A DNA stretch of 64,000 nt. Origin: Blastocatellia bacterium (lineage in GTDB: Bacteria > Acidobacteriota > Blastocatellia > Chloracidobacteriales > JADJPF01). Of the stretch, positions 17,405 to 26,037 are shown one piece after another. The DNA is taken from positions 1 through 64,000 of the forward strand of contig JANWYG010000007.1 in NCBI GenBank assembly GCA_025057015.1. Reading direction: 5' to 3'. The stretch's first letter is position 1. Each line of letters begins with the position of its first letter. The translations under genes and the position numbers were made by a program. The notes under the pieces are model-generated. The model saw only the letters and a program-made list of their open reading frames with translations. It had not been told where the DNA came from and ran no database searches.

Positions 17405-18451
17405 TTACTTCAGCAGAGCGCATATAGCATCACCTACCTCACTAGTCGAACACCTCCCACCTATATCGCGCGTAGTGCTTCCCTGCGCTAGAGCCTCTAC
17501 TACTGCTTGCTCTATAGCCTTTGCAGCTTCACCGTAACCTATGTATTCAAGCATCATCGCAGCAGTAAGTATCGCTCCCATAGGATTAGAAACATTTTTA
17601 CCTGCATACTTCGGAGCGCTGCCGTGTACCGGCTCGAAAAGCGATACCCTGCCGGGATGAATATTCCCAGAAGCAGCCATTCCTAAGCCACCCTGTAGTG
17701 CAGCACCAAGATCAGTAATGATGTCGCCAAACATGTTGTTCGTCACGATGACATCAAACTGCTCAGGTTTTAATACCATCCACATCGCAGTAGCATCTAC
17801 GTACTGTGTGTTTGCCTCTATAGCAGGATAGCGCTTTGCTACTTCGGCAAACGTCCGCTGCCAAAGGTCATGCCCATAACGCAAGACGTTCGATTTGTCG
17901 ACCATAGTCACACGCTTGCGGCCATTTTTTACCGCATACTCAAAAGCCGCAACTATAATCCTCTCAACTCCCTTACGGGTATTTAACTCCTCTTGTATCG
18001 CAATCTCGTCAGGCGTTCCCTTCTTAAAAAACCCGCCACTGTTGACATACATACCTTCAGTGTTTTCTCGAAAGACAACAAAATCGATGTCCTTACGACT
18101 ACGACCTTTAAGCGGCGTAAGGCCTTCATGCAGCAGCTTCACCGGCCTAAGGTTGATGTACAGGTCAAGCCCAAAGCGCAGTCCAAGCAAGATGTCTGCT
18201 GCATGCTTCATATCAGGTACTCTGGGATCGCCAAATGCCCCGGCAAATATAGCATCGTACTCGCTCAGCATCTCTAAAGCGCCTTCAGGTAGCGTAACAC
18301 CCTCGCGAAGATATTTTTCTGCTCCCCAGTCAAAGTGCGTCATCTGCAAACTAAAACCGTACACTTGTTGCACCCTACTTAATACCTTTACAGCCTCACG
18401 CGTGACCTCTACGCCTATACCATCACCAGGTATGATTGCTATATGTTTCAT
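17405..18451 (-). CDS. Isocitrate/isopropylmalate dehydrogenase family enzyme
   Basis: 348 residues. NAD(P)-dependent beta-decarboxylating dehydrogenase with IPGDGIG at the N-terminus, the substrate-binding segment DLYINLRPVKLL, FRENTEGMY, catalytic VDKSNVLRYG near residue 185 and DIITDLGAALQGG near 245. The family covers 3-isopropylmalate (LeuB), isocitrate, homoisocitrate and tartrate dehydrogenases, and I cannot separate these by eye. Its neighbours (M28 peptidase, recJ) are no guide, though a LeuC/LeuD-like fusion lies about 15 kb away. The upstream gap to the peptidase is four bases. Confidence 0.9.
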   Translation of the reverse strand: MKHIAIIPGDGIGVEVTREAVKVLSRVQQVYGFSLQMTHFDWGAEKYLREGVTLPEGALEMLSEYDAIFAGAFGDPRVPDMKHAADILLGLRFGLDLYINLRPVKLLHEGLTPLKGRSRKDIDFVVFRENTEGMYVNSGGFFKKGTPDEIAIQEELNTRKGVERIIVAAFEYAVKNGRKRVTMVDKSNVLRYGHDLWQRTFAEVAKRYPAIEANTQYVDATAMWMVLKPEQFDVIVTNNMFGDIITDLGAALQGGLGMAASGNIHPGRVSLFEPVHGSAPKYAGKNVSNPMGAILTAAMMLEYIGYGEAAKAIEQAVVEALAQGSTTRDIGGRCSTSEVGDAICALLK

Positions 18452-18455
18452 CTGC

Positions 18456-19457
18456 TCACCTCAATTGCTCCATTATCTTAGGCAAACTGACTAGCACTAC
18501 GTCACCGACTACTTTTAAGCTCTCAGGACTAACCTTATCGAGTGTGTCCTGATCAGTATGCCAATAGCAGTTCCGATTTCCACCAGGACCACAAGACTTT
18601 CCAGTCCCAAAATTGAAATCTATCAAGTCAATCGCCGGTATTCCAGCACGTAAAAAAGGCACATGGTCATCCTCTATGTAGACCCTGTCCTTTAGAAAAT
18701 ACTTGCCATAGCCAAGCTTACGAGCACTTTGCCAGATTATGTCTGACAGCCAATCGACTGAATAACCCTCCCGCACTATGCCTAGATCTCTATCTCCAAC
18801 CATATCAAGCAATACCATCGCTTTAACTAAGTCTAGACGCTTTTCAGCCTTAAGCCTTTCTACCATATGACGCGAGCCATAAGTATTGTCAGTGCCTATC
18901 CATTCGCCGTTCATAGGCTCTTCGCCATCGAAGAAAACCAGCCAAAGCGTCATCCTTGGCCTCGTACTAGCAAGCTGTCTTGCAAGTTCTATCAAGACAC
19001 CAGTACTTGACCCACCATCGTTAGCTCCTACGAAGTGTATATCAGGAAACCATTTCGTATCATAGTGACTGCCTATTATCACTACTTCTGGACGCTCGCC
19101 CGGTATCTCCGCAATCAGATTGACCATCTCCACGCGTGGAAACTTTGGATTCGGAGTTGTAGTAACAAAAGCGTCCTCTTGCACACTAAGACCATAGCTT
19201 TCAAGCTCTGTACGGATATAGTTACGCGTCTTCCTTATCGCTTCAGAACCAGGTGGACGTGGGCCAAAGCCAACCTGGTGACGTACGTGCTCGTATGCAC
19301 GAGCAGCATCAAACCCCGTAGGAGCTATCCGCTCTATCCCAACATCGTCATCCCCTATCGGCATCTGTTGGCCAGATGACTGCCGCTCGCAACTAAATGT
19401 CGATAAAGGTAGTAAAAAGATTATCGCCATAACTATTCGAGAAAGACTCGTGCACAT
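18456..19457 (-). CDS. M28 peptidase / glutaminyl cyclase-like lipoprotein
   Basis: 333 residues. The N-terminus is a lipoprotein signal (LLPLSTFSC lipobox), so it acts outside the cytoplasmic membrane. Zinc-peptidase fold ligands follow in order: GSHYDT near residue 131, GANDGGSSTG near 143, FDGEEP near 177, DMVGD near 218 and a C-terminal HTDQD near 298. The pattern, with the GEWIGTDNTYGS insertion, resembles glutaminyl-peptide cyclotransferase-type M28 enzymes more than aminopeptidases. First gene of a four-gene minus-strand operon. Confidence 0.88.
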   Translation of the reverse strand: MCTSLSRIVMAIIFLLPLSTFSCERQSSGQQMPIGDDDVGIERIAPTGFDAARAYEHVRHQVGFGPRPPGSEAIRKTRNYIRTELESYGLSVQEDAFVTTTPNPKFPRVEMVNLIAEIPGERPEVVIIGSHYDTKWFPDIHFVGANDGGSSTGVLIELARQLASTRPRMTLWLVFFDGEEPMNGEWIGTDNTYGSRHMVERLKAEKRLDLVKAMVLLDMVGDRDLGIVREGYSVDWLSDIIWQSARKLGYGKYFLKDRVYIEDDHVPFLRAGIPAIDLIDFNFGTGKSCGPGGNRNCYWHTDQDTLDKVSPESLKVVGDVVLVSLPKIMEQLR

Positions 19458-19578
19458 AAATTTACATACCTGTTACGATCAAAAATAAGCCTACTACTAG
19501 AGTCCTGCCAAGTCCACTTCATCATTCCAAATATCTTTAGACTTTGGTATCATAAGCCTACCTTCAATTTAGAAGTCT

Positions 19579-20682
19579 ATGAGAAAGCTGGTCTTACTAG
19601 TACTCAGCACTACTACAGCTGCGATAGCATTTTCTGGAGGACCACCAGCCGGACATACCGGTGCACCTGGCGAAAGAACTTGCGTCGACTGCCATGATTC
19701 CTTCGATATCAACCGCGGCCCGGGAAGCGTCACCCTCAACCTACCTAAAAAATACCGCCAGAATGAACGTCTTTCGCTCGAACTAACCGCCCGACAGCAA
19801 AACCGGCGTCGCTGGGGTTTTCAAATTACTGCGTTAGATACTGCTGGGAATGCAGCAGGACTGTTCTCTATCTCCGATGCAGCAAATACTCAACTACAAA
19901 CCTTCAACGGCCGAACCTATGTACAGCATACTACTGAAGGCTCACTTGGTCAAAGCGACTCAAAAATCTGGCGCTTCGACTGGATAGCTCCAAGCGTTGA
20001 CCAAGGGCGGATCAGGTTCTACATTGCCGTAAATGCCGCCGATGGCGACGGTACGTCGGTAGGTGACTACATCTATACCGAAGTCGAACAACTCGGCGCT
20101 CCATCAGACCCACAAACGACGCTCATAGCACCTAACGGCGGCGAGAAATTAACCGCTGGACAAGTATTTACTGTTAAGTGGGAGTCTGAAAATGCTACTT
20201 CACACGACCTGCTTCTACAATCCGACGGCCCAACTAGCATACCTAAAATGATAGTAGCAGGTCTCGGTGCTGAAGTTACGTCATACAGCTGGATGGTGCC
20301 TAACCTAGATACTACACGAGCACGCATGATAGTAGTAGCTCATGGCCAACAAGGCAGCTCTGATTCAGATAGCTCCGACAGAGATTTCAGCATCACAGTA
20401 GCCCCTATTCCAGCAGGCCCTTCGATAAGTACAGTCAAAGTAAACGATAAACGCATCAAAGCAATAGGCAGTAACTTCAAGCAAGGCGTCGTACTGCAAG
20501 TATCAGGCAAAGGATTTGCTACTCCAGCTAAGCTCAACTCGGAAGCTACTGTACTTACTCAACGAGGTCAGACTACTGAAGGACAAACTATAGCCGAATT
20601 GATACCTGTGGGAGCAAAAGTCGAACTTAAGTTTATCAATCCAGACGGTGGAGTAACTGTGTTAGAATATACTCGCCGATAA
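19579..20682 (+). CDS. Secreted CxxCH protein with reeler-like/choice-of-anchor domain
   Basis: 367 residues with a signal peptide (LVLLVLSTTTAAIAFSGG). Directly after it comes CVDCHD, a CxxCH motif able to bind haem c. Residues ~45-175 form a beta-rich reeler/choice-of-anchor-like domain. Then comes an Ig-like segment with the TLIAPNGGEKLTAGQVFTV pattern, and a C-terminal IPT/TIG-like domain. It leads an operon with DUF1800 and DUF1501 proteins (16- and 24-base gaps). Haem binding is inferred from a single motif. Confidence 0.8.
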   Translation: MRKLVLLVLSTTTAAIAFSGGPPAGHTGAPGERTCVDCHDSFDINRGPGSVTLNLPKKYRQNERLSLELTARQQNRRRWGFQITALDTAGNAAGLFSISDAANTQLQTFNGRTYVQHTTEGSLGQSDSKIWRFDWIAPSVDQGRIRFYIAVNAADGDGTSVGDYIYTEVEQLGAPSDPQTTLIAPNGGEKLTAGQVFTVKWESENATSHDLLLQSDGPTSIPKMIVAGLGAEVTSYSWMVPNLDTTRARMIVVAHGQQGSSDSDSSDRDFSITVAPIPAGPSISTVKVNDKRIKAIGSNFKQGVVLQVSGKGFATPAKLNSEATVLTQRGQTTEGQTIAELIPVGAKVELKFINPDGGVTVLEYTRR

Positions 20683-20698
20683 AAGAGGAGATATTTCA

Positions 20699-22063
20699 AT
20701 GCCTGCTGAATGGAATGAAAGAACTGTCGCCCATCTGCTTAGACGTGTAGGCTTTTCTGCCACACAAGAAGACATCAAGTTTTATCTAGGCCTTGGTAAA
20801 GAGAAATCCATAGATTACTTGCTTAACTACGAAGCCATAGATGATAGCGAAGTAGAAAAAATCATAGAGCAGTCTAAACTAAACTTAGAGAAGCTCATCG
20901 GGATCGCTGTAGAATGGCTCATCCGAATGGTATATACCAAACGCCCACTACAGGAAAAGATGACTCTTTTCTGGCATGGGCATTTCGCTACAGCCTTCTA
21001 CAAAGTGAATGAAGCAAGGCTAATGCGTAACCAGATCAGCATGCTACGCCGTCTGGCTTTAGGTAACTTTGAGCAGTTGCTGCTTGAAGTCTCTAAAGAT
21101 CCCGCCATGATACTTTGGCTAGACAATAACACTAATACCAAAGGCAATCCAAACGAAAATTATGCAAGAGAGCTCCTAGAGCTGTTCTCGATGGGAGTAG
21201 GCACCTATACGGAAGAAGACGTAAAAGAAGTAGCTCGAGCATTCACAGGTTGGACGGTAAATCGCAGAAACAATTACGCCTTTACCTTCGATGAACGTAA
21301 ACACGACTTCGGACAAAAGACTATACTCGGGCAAACCGGCCCCTTCAACGGAGATGACGTGGTTAGAATAGTAGCAGCACAAGAAGCTACTTCTCGCTTC
21401 ATTCCAAAGAAGCTCTTCGAATTCTTTGTCTACCCATCTCCTAAATCTTCCACGATCGACCGGCTCTCACAAACTTATAAGTCTAGTAATTACAGCATAA
21501 AAGAAGTAATGCGTGCGATACTTACTTCTGAAGAGTTTTACTCCCAAAAGGCATTCTATGCACTGGTAAAGAGTCCGATAGAATACGTAGTAGGTACGCT
21601 ACGCATGCTCAAAGCGAAACTTGCTACTGGCAATGCAGGCGAGCTCGGCTTGAGAGATATCTTCACTACTTTATCTGCTCAAGGACAGATACTTTACAGT
21701 CCTCCCTCAGTAAAGGGTTGGGATCCAGGCCTTGCATGGATAAATACAGCAACGCTACTTGAAAGGTATAACTACGCCAACTCGCTGGTAACTAACAGGT
21801 CACAGCGCGGTAGTAGCATAGATCCAAAGGCACTACTTGCCGGGGCAGAAGTTCAGACAAGCAAGCAAGTAGTAGATTACTTCTTAAAGCTACTGGGCAT
21901 CTACGATGCAGACGAAACTACACGCAATCAGCTCAAGAAGTACCTAGAGCAAAACGACGACGGAACCAAAGGCAAGTTTACCCTCAATCACGAGACTATA
22001 GATAAAAAGATACGTGGGCTGATACACCTAATACTGTCACTTCCCGACTATCAGCTAAATTAA
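20699..22063 (+). CDS. DUF1800 family protein
   Basis: 454 residues. Matches DUF1800 by the opening WNERTVAHLLRRVGFSAT, LFWHGHFAT, NYARELLELFSMGVG, EVARAFTGWTVN and PPSVKGWDPGLAWINTATL. These proteins are nearly always next to a DUF1501 gene, as here; their biochemical function is not established. No clear signal peptide, unlike its neighbours. AGAGGAGA precedes the ATG. Confidence 0.92.
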   Translation: MPAEWNERTVAHLLRRVGFSATQEDIKFYLGLGKEKSIDYLLNYEAIDDSEVEKIIEQSKLNLEKLIGIAVEWLIRMVYTKRPLQEKMTLFWHGHFATAFYKVNEARLMRNQISMLRRLALGNFEQLLLEVSKDPAMILWLDNNTNTKGNPNENYARELLELFSMGVGTYTEEDVKEVARAFTGWTVNRRNNYAFTFDERKHDFGQKTILGQTGPFNGDDVVRIVAAQEATSRFIPKKLFEFFVYPSPKSSTIDRLSQTYKSSNYSIKEVMRAILTSEEFYSQKAFYALVKSPIEYVVGTLRMLKAKLATGNAGELGLRDIFTTLSAQGQILYSPPSVKGWDPGLAWINTATLLERYNYANSLVTNRSQRGSSIDPKALLAGAEVQTSKQVVDYFLKLLGIYDADETTRNQLKKYLEQNDDGTKGKFTLNHETIDKKIRGLIHLILSLPDYQLN

Positions 22064-22087
22064 GACCGATTCTGAGGAGGTAAATTT

Positions 22088-23320
22088 ATGACTGTTTCAC
22101 GAAGAGATTTTCTTAAGGCAACGATCAGCGCATTGTCGCTACCTTTGGCTATGAAACACCTGCCAGAGTCGGTCCTTGGACAAACACCAGACCGCATACT
22201 GGTAGTAGTAGAAATGATGGGCGGTAACGATGGACTAAATACCTGTGTTCCATACACCGATAAGCTCTACTACGAATATCGTCCGAGCCTGGCAATTCCA
22301 GAAGCACAGCTGTTGAAAATAAGTGATCGTATAGGGTTACATCCAGCACTAGCAAAATTCAAAGAGAGGTTTGATAAGGGCAACGTTGCTATATTGCAGG
22401 ACGTAGGTTATCCAGAACCAGACCTGTCACACTTCAGGTCACGGTCGATCTTTCATCGCGCCGATCCAACTACGCAAGAGTACTTCGAGCAGCCTGGATG
22501 GCTAGGAAAATACGCCGATATCAAGCTTGCAGCAACCAACAACCCTCTATCGGTAGTTAATCTAGGCGATGGTAAAAACTCCCAGTCTGCTCCCAGCAGT
22601 CTACTAGGCGAAAAATTTATACCATCTACGATAAATAGTTTCGAGCTCTATCAGTTTCAGACTGATTCGAAATACCCCGCCGATCGAAATAACAAACTGT
22701 CAGCTTTCAAAAAGACGAACTTCGTAACAAATGACGCTGAATTCAGCTTTATAGCTGAAACTGGAGTCGACGCCGTAGAAAGCGCTGAACGATTGCAAGC
22801 AGGAATTAAGAAATACACTCCTCAGATAGAGTATCCAAATGACAGTCTAGGCACACAGCTACAAATGGCTGCCAAGATAATAGCCGGCGAGCTCGGCACA
22901 CAAATTATCTACACTTCATATGGTGGCTTTGACACGCACGCTAATCAAAAACAAGAGCATCATCAGCTACTTGAAAGTTTCTCTCTATCGGTAGACGCCT
23001 TCTTCAGAGATCTAGAAAGGTTAGGTAAAGCTGACAGAGTGCTTCTTATGTCATTCTCGGAATTCGGCCGGCGCCCCAGAGAAAATGGTAGCCAGGGTAC
23101 AGATCATGGTACGGCAGGGCCTATGTTCGTCATTGGAAACAGCGTTAAAGGCGGACTCTATGGTAAGTTACCAAACCTAGCACAGCTTGACCGCGTCGGC
23201 AACTTGCAATACAGCATCGACTTCCGAGCTGTTTACGCTACCGTGTTGCGAGATTGGCTGCAAGTCGATCCAACAGCTGTGCTCGGTGCACAGTTTGAAA
23301 ATCTCGGATTTATCAAATAA
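22088..23320 (+). CDS. DUF1501 family protein, Tat-exported
   Basis: 410 residues. The twin-arginine signal SRRDFLKATISALSLPLA predicts folded export by the Tat pathway. The body has the sulfatase/alkaline-phosphatase-like DUF1501 pattern: VVVEMMGGNDGLNTCVPY, HFRSRSIFHRAD, YGGFDTHANQ, MSFSEFGRRPRENGSQGTDHG. GAGGAGG precedes the ATG. Last gene of the operon and convergent with recD2; no convincing terminator in the 26-base gap. Confidence 0.93.
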   Translation: MTVSRRDFLKATISALSLPLAMKHLPESVLGQTPDRILVVVEMMGGNDGLNTCVPYTDKLYYEYRPSLAIPEAQLLKISDRIGLHPALAKFKERFDKGNVAILQDVGYPEPDLSHFRSRSIFHRADPTTQEYFEQPGWLGKYADIKLAATNNPLSVVNLGDGKNSQSAPSSLLGEKFIPSTINSFELYQFQTDSKYPADRNNKLSAFKKTNFVTNDAEFSFIAETGVDAVESAERLQAGIKKYTPQIEYPNDSLGTQLQMAAKIIAGELGTQIIYTSYGGFDTHANQKQEHHQLLESFSLSVDAFFRDLERLGKADRVLLMSFSEFGRRPRENGSQGTDHGTAGPMFVIGNSVKGGLYGKLPNLAQLDRVGNLQYSIDFRAVYATVLRDWLQVDPTAVLGAQFENLGFIK

Positions 23321-23346
23321 CAAGAGGCCTATTTAAGAGCCTAAAC

Positions 23347-25581
23347 TCACCAAAGAGTACCGAAGCCAGCACTAGCCTTACCCGCACGTATTATGTTGGT
23401 AAGGTTAGTATAACGCTTCGAAGGATCTGTAGCTACAGCTTTCGCTATAGCACCTATCTGCCCTGTGAGTATAGCCAAGCGTTTTGCTCTGGTAAGTCCA
23501 GTATAGAGAACAGAACGGTTAAGCAAGGCCCAATAATGGAAGTGAATTGGCAAGACTACCGCTGGATATTCGCTGCCCTGAGAGCGATGCACTGAGATAG
23601 CGTACGCTAGCGCAAGCTCGTTCAGATCAGAAAAATCATAATCTACCTCACGTGTTGCAAACCGAATTCTCAGTTTGCGCTCTTGATTAGATATTCCTAG
23701 GATACGGCCAATGTCACCATTAAAGATTTCTAGCTGATAATTATTCACCTGCTGGATAACCTTATCACCCACCCGAAAGACATTTACACCCCACTTGACT
23801 TCAGGTTTGTCACCATCAGCTGGATTAAGAGCTTGCTGCAAAACCAAGTTCAGACTATTAGTGCCTATTTGTCCACGTTTCATAGGTGCAAGTACTTGTA
23901 TGTCATAAGGGTCTATACCAAAATGGCGGGGGATAGACACACTTACAAGCTTTACTACTAAAGCGCTTATTCGTTCCGGTAATTGCTCCTCAATGAAATA
24001 GCAATCTCCATTGTGTTCTCCTGGACGCAAAAATTTCGGTACTCGCCCAGAATTGATCTGATGTGCATAAGAAGTGATCAGACTAGTTGAAGCTTGTCTG
24101 AAAATATGAGTCAGCTTCGCTACAGGTACCCTACCGCAATCTATTATGTCCCGCAGAAACTGCCCTGCACCTACGGAAGGCAACTGATCGACATCGCCGA
24201 CAAAACAGATCTGTGCTGTTGGCGGAACTGCTTTAAGAAAATGATGAGCAAGCAGTATGTCTATCATAGACGCTTCGTCGACTATGAAAAAGTCACCTTC
24301 CAATGGTCTATCGCGATCCCGCTTAAAGCTCATAGTGGCAGGCTCGAATTCGAGCAATCGATGTATAGTTTTAGCTTCTATTTTGGCTACTTCGGAAAGA
24401 CGCTGTGCAGCCCGTCCTGTAGGCGAAGCAAGCTGTACACGCTTACCCATAGCTACTAGCAGCCTGACTAACGCCCTAAGAGTGGTGGTCTTACCGCAGC
24501 CCGGACCTCCTGTAATTACGCTGACGGCATTAGATACAGCCATCACTACTGCCCGTAACTGCTCATCAGAAAGTTGTAGCTGTTCACGGGCAGAAAAACG
24601 TGTTAGCCAGTTCAGTATCTTCTCCTCATTTGCTGCCACAGGACGAGCAAAATCAAGCAATCGCATCGCCACAGCGCGCTCGGCAAGGAAAAAAGGAGCC
24701 GTATAAATAACCTCACCGCAAGACTCAGTTTCTACTCGGAATAGTTCCTTAATCCCTACTAGTTCGCCTATGAGTGCCCGGAGCCGGTCTGCAACATCTA
24801 CCTCTAAAGCTTGACAAGTACGCTGAATGAGCTCTTGCAAAGGCAGAAAACAGTGTCCTTCCTCTGCAGCTTCGTAGAGCACATGCAAGATTGCTGCCTT
24901 TAGTCGCTCACTGGAATCTCTTGCCAAGCCTAAGTTAAGAGCTATTTTGTCTGCACTTTTAAAGCCTATACCGTAGATGTCTCTCGCTAAACGATAAGGA
25001 TTTGATTCAACAACACTGATACTATCTTTGCCATATTGTTTGAAAATCTTTACTGCAAAATTTGTAGAAATTCCATGAGAAGTAAGAAAAGTCATTATAT
25101 TTCTTATTCCTTTCTGTTCTTGCCAAGCTGCACAAATCTTTGCTACACGAACTTTTGAAATACCTTCAACCTGCATTAACTTCTGGGGCTCTTTTTCTAT
25201 TACTTCAAATGTTTCCAAGCCAAACTTCTCGACTATGCGGCGAGCCATTACCGGCCCTATACCCTTAATAAGCCCCGAACCTAGATAATTCTGAATGCCA
25301 GCAAGCGTAGCGGGACGCACTACTTCGTAATCACTTACCTTGAATTGCTCTCCATACACAGGATCGATTACCCACTGTCCAACAAGCCTCAGACTCTCTG
25401 CAACATTGATCGCACCGAAATTACCTACTACTGTGATCTCGTCACTGTAACCTTGCACCTTAAAACGCAATACCGTCCAACCATTTGACGGATTGTGAAA
25501 AGTGATCCTCTTTACCGTACCGCTAAGCTCACTTAAACCTCGTATTGACATACTTCTAAGTATCCGTATAACTACATCCAT
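23347..25581 (-). CDS. recD2: RecD2-type SF1 DNA helicase
   Basis: About 744 residues. An N-terminal OB-like domain (SGTVKRITFHNPSNGWTVLRF) and tandem helix-hairpin-helix region (YLGSGLIKGIGPVMARRIV) precede the motor. Walker A is GGPGCGKTT, Walker B is FIVDEASM, then GDVDQLPSVG and a C-terminal SH3/RecA2 part with VHRSQGSEYP and YTGLTRAK. This is the RecD2 layout, acting without RecBC. Starts at 25581 (ATG), 25587 (TTG) and 25551 (ATG, MSIRGLSELSG) are all possible; none has a good ribosome site, and the last fits family starts best. Confidence 0.93.
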   Translation of the reverse strand: MDVVIRILRSMSIRGLSELSGTVKRITFHNPSNGWTVLRFKVQGYSDEITVVGNFGAINVAESLRLVGQWVIDPVYGEQFKVSDYEVVRPATLAGIQNYLGSGLIKGIGPVMARRIVEKFGLETFEVIEKEPQKLMQVEGISKVRVAKICAAWQEQKGIRNIMTFLTSHGISTNFAVKIFKQYGKDSISVVESNPYRLARDIYGIGFKSADKIALNLGLARDSSERLKAAILHVLYEAAEEGHCFLPLQELIQRTCQALEVDVADRLRALIGELVGIKELFRVETESCGEVIYTAPFFLAERAVAMRLLDFARPVAANEEKILNWLTRFSAREQLQLSDEQLRAVVMAVSNAVSVITGGPGCGKTTTLRALVRLLVAMGKRVQLASPTGRAAQRLSEVAKIEAKTIHRLLEFEPATMSFKRDRDRPLEGDFFIVDEASMIDILLAHHFLKAVPPTAQICFVGDVDQLPSVGAGQFLRDIIDCGRVPVAKLTHIFRQASTSLITSYAHQINSGRVPKFLRPGEHNGDCYFIEEQLPERISALVVKLVSVSIPRHFGIDPYDIQVLAPMKRGQIGTNSLNLVLQQALNPADGDKPEVKWGVNVFRVGDKVIQQVNNYQLEIFNGDIGRILGISNQERKLRIRFATREVDYDFSDLNELALAYAISVHRSQGSEYPAVVLPIHFHYWALLNRSVLYTGLTRAKRLAILTGQIGAIAKAVATDPSKRYTNLTNIIRAGKASAGFGTLW

Positions 25582-25608
25582 AAGCAAGACTTAACTGCTA
25601 ACTAGCGA

Positions 25609-25622
25609 TGACAGTATTGTCA
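25609..25622. promoter_or_regulatory. Palindrome overlapping the -35 box
   Basis: TGACAGTATTGTCA is an inverted repeat (TGACA / TGTCA, 4-base spacer) whose right arm overlaps the -35 hexamer of the promoter at 25617-25646. It is a candidate operator for the zinc-ribbon gene; by chance alone a 5-base inverted repeat is common. Confidence 0.35.
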
Positions 25623-25646
25623 CTCTCAGCTATTAAGTGCTATAAT
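25617..25646 (+). promoter_or_regulatory. Sigma-70 promoter of the FmdB-like gene
   Basis: TTGTCA (25617-25622) and a perfect TATAAT (25641-25646) are 18 bases apart. About 40 bases of leader separate this from the start codon. Confidence 0.7.
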
Positions 25647-25693
25647 TTTGCTGTATCTTCCTACAAATTAAGGAATTCCTAGGAGGTTACTAT

Positions 25694-25969
25694 ATGCCTA
25701 TATATGAATATGTTTGTGACAGCTGTGGCAAACATATAGAAAGGATACAGAAGTTTTCTGACCCGCTACTTACAGAATGTGACTGTGAAGAAAAAGGTAC
25801 TTTGAGAAAGCTACTTTCGCAGAGCAGTTTTGTCTTGAAAGGTGGTGGATGGTATGTTACCGACTATGCTCGAAAGAATGGCAAAAGCAAAGACTCTGAG
25901 CAGCCTGCTACCTGTGGCAAGCCTGCCTGTGAAGCTACCGGAAGTTGCGCTGCTGACATAGACGACTAA
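25694..25969 (+). CDS. FmdB-type zinc ribbon protein
   Basis: 91 residues beginning MPIYEYVCDSCGKHIERIQKFSD, the standard FmdB/CxxC_CXXC_SSSS regulatory-protein start. The second knuckle is altered: it reads ECDCEEKG rather than CPxCG. The C-terminal tail carries three extra cysteines (CGKPACEATGSC). TAGGAGG precedes the ATG. It has its own promoter and terminator and so is probably monocistronic. Function in this family is not well defined. Confidence 0.88.
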   Translation: MPIYEYVCDSCGKHIERIQKFSDPLLTECDCEEKGTLRKLLSQSSFVLKGGGWYVTDYARKNGKSKDSEQPATCGKPACEATGSCAADIDD

Positions 25970-25986
25970 GTTGTATACTTTTTGAC

Positions 25987-26026
25987 TGAGGGTACGGCCA
26001 TAGCAGCCAACCCTCAATCTTTCTTT
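25987..26026 (+). terminator. Rho-independent terminator after the FmdB-like gene
   Basis: TGAGGGT (25987-25993) pairs with ACCCTCA (26010-26016), with further GGC/GCC pairing inside the loop. AATCTTTCTTTT follows. It lies 18 bases after the stop and before the next gene's ribosome site. Confidence 0.75.
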
Positions 26027-26037
26027 TGAGGAGAGTA

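Noticed and set aside
17895-18494. Plus-strand ORF of about 200 residues
   Set aside because: Antisense shadow of the dehydrogenase gene; Ser/Thr/Arg-rich composition and no ribosome site.
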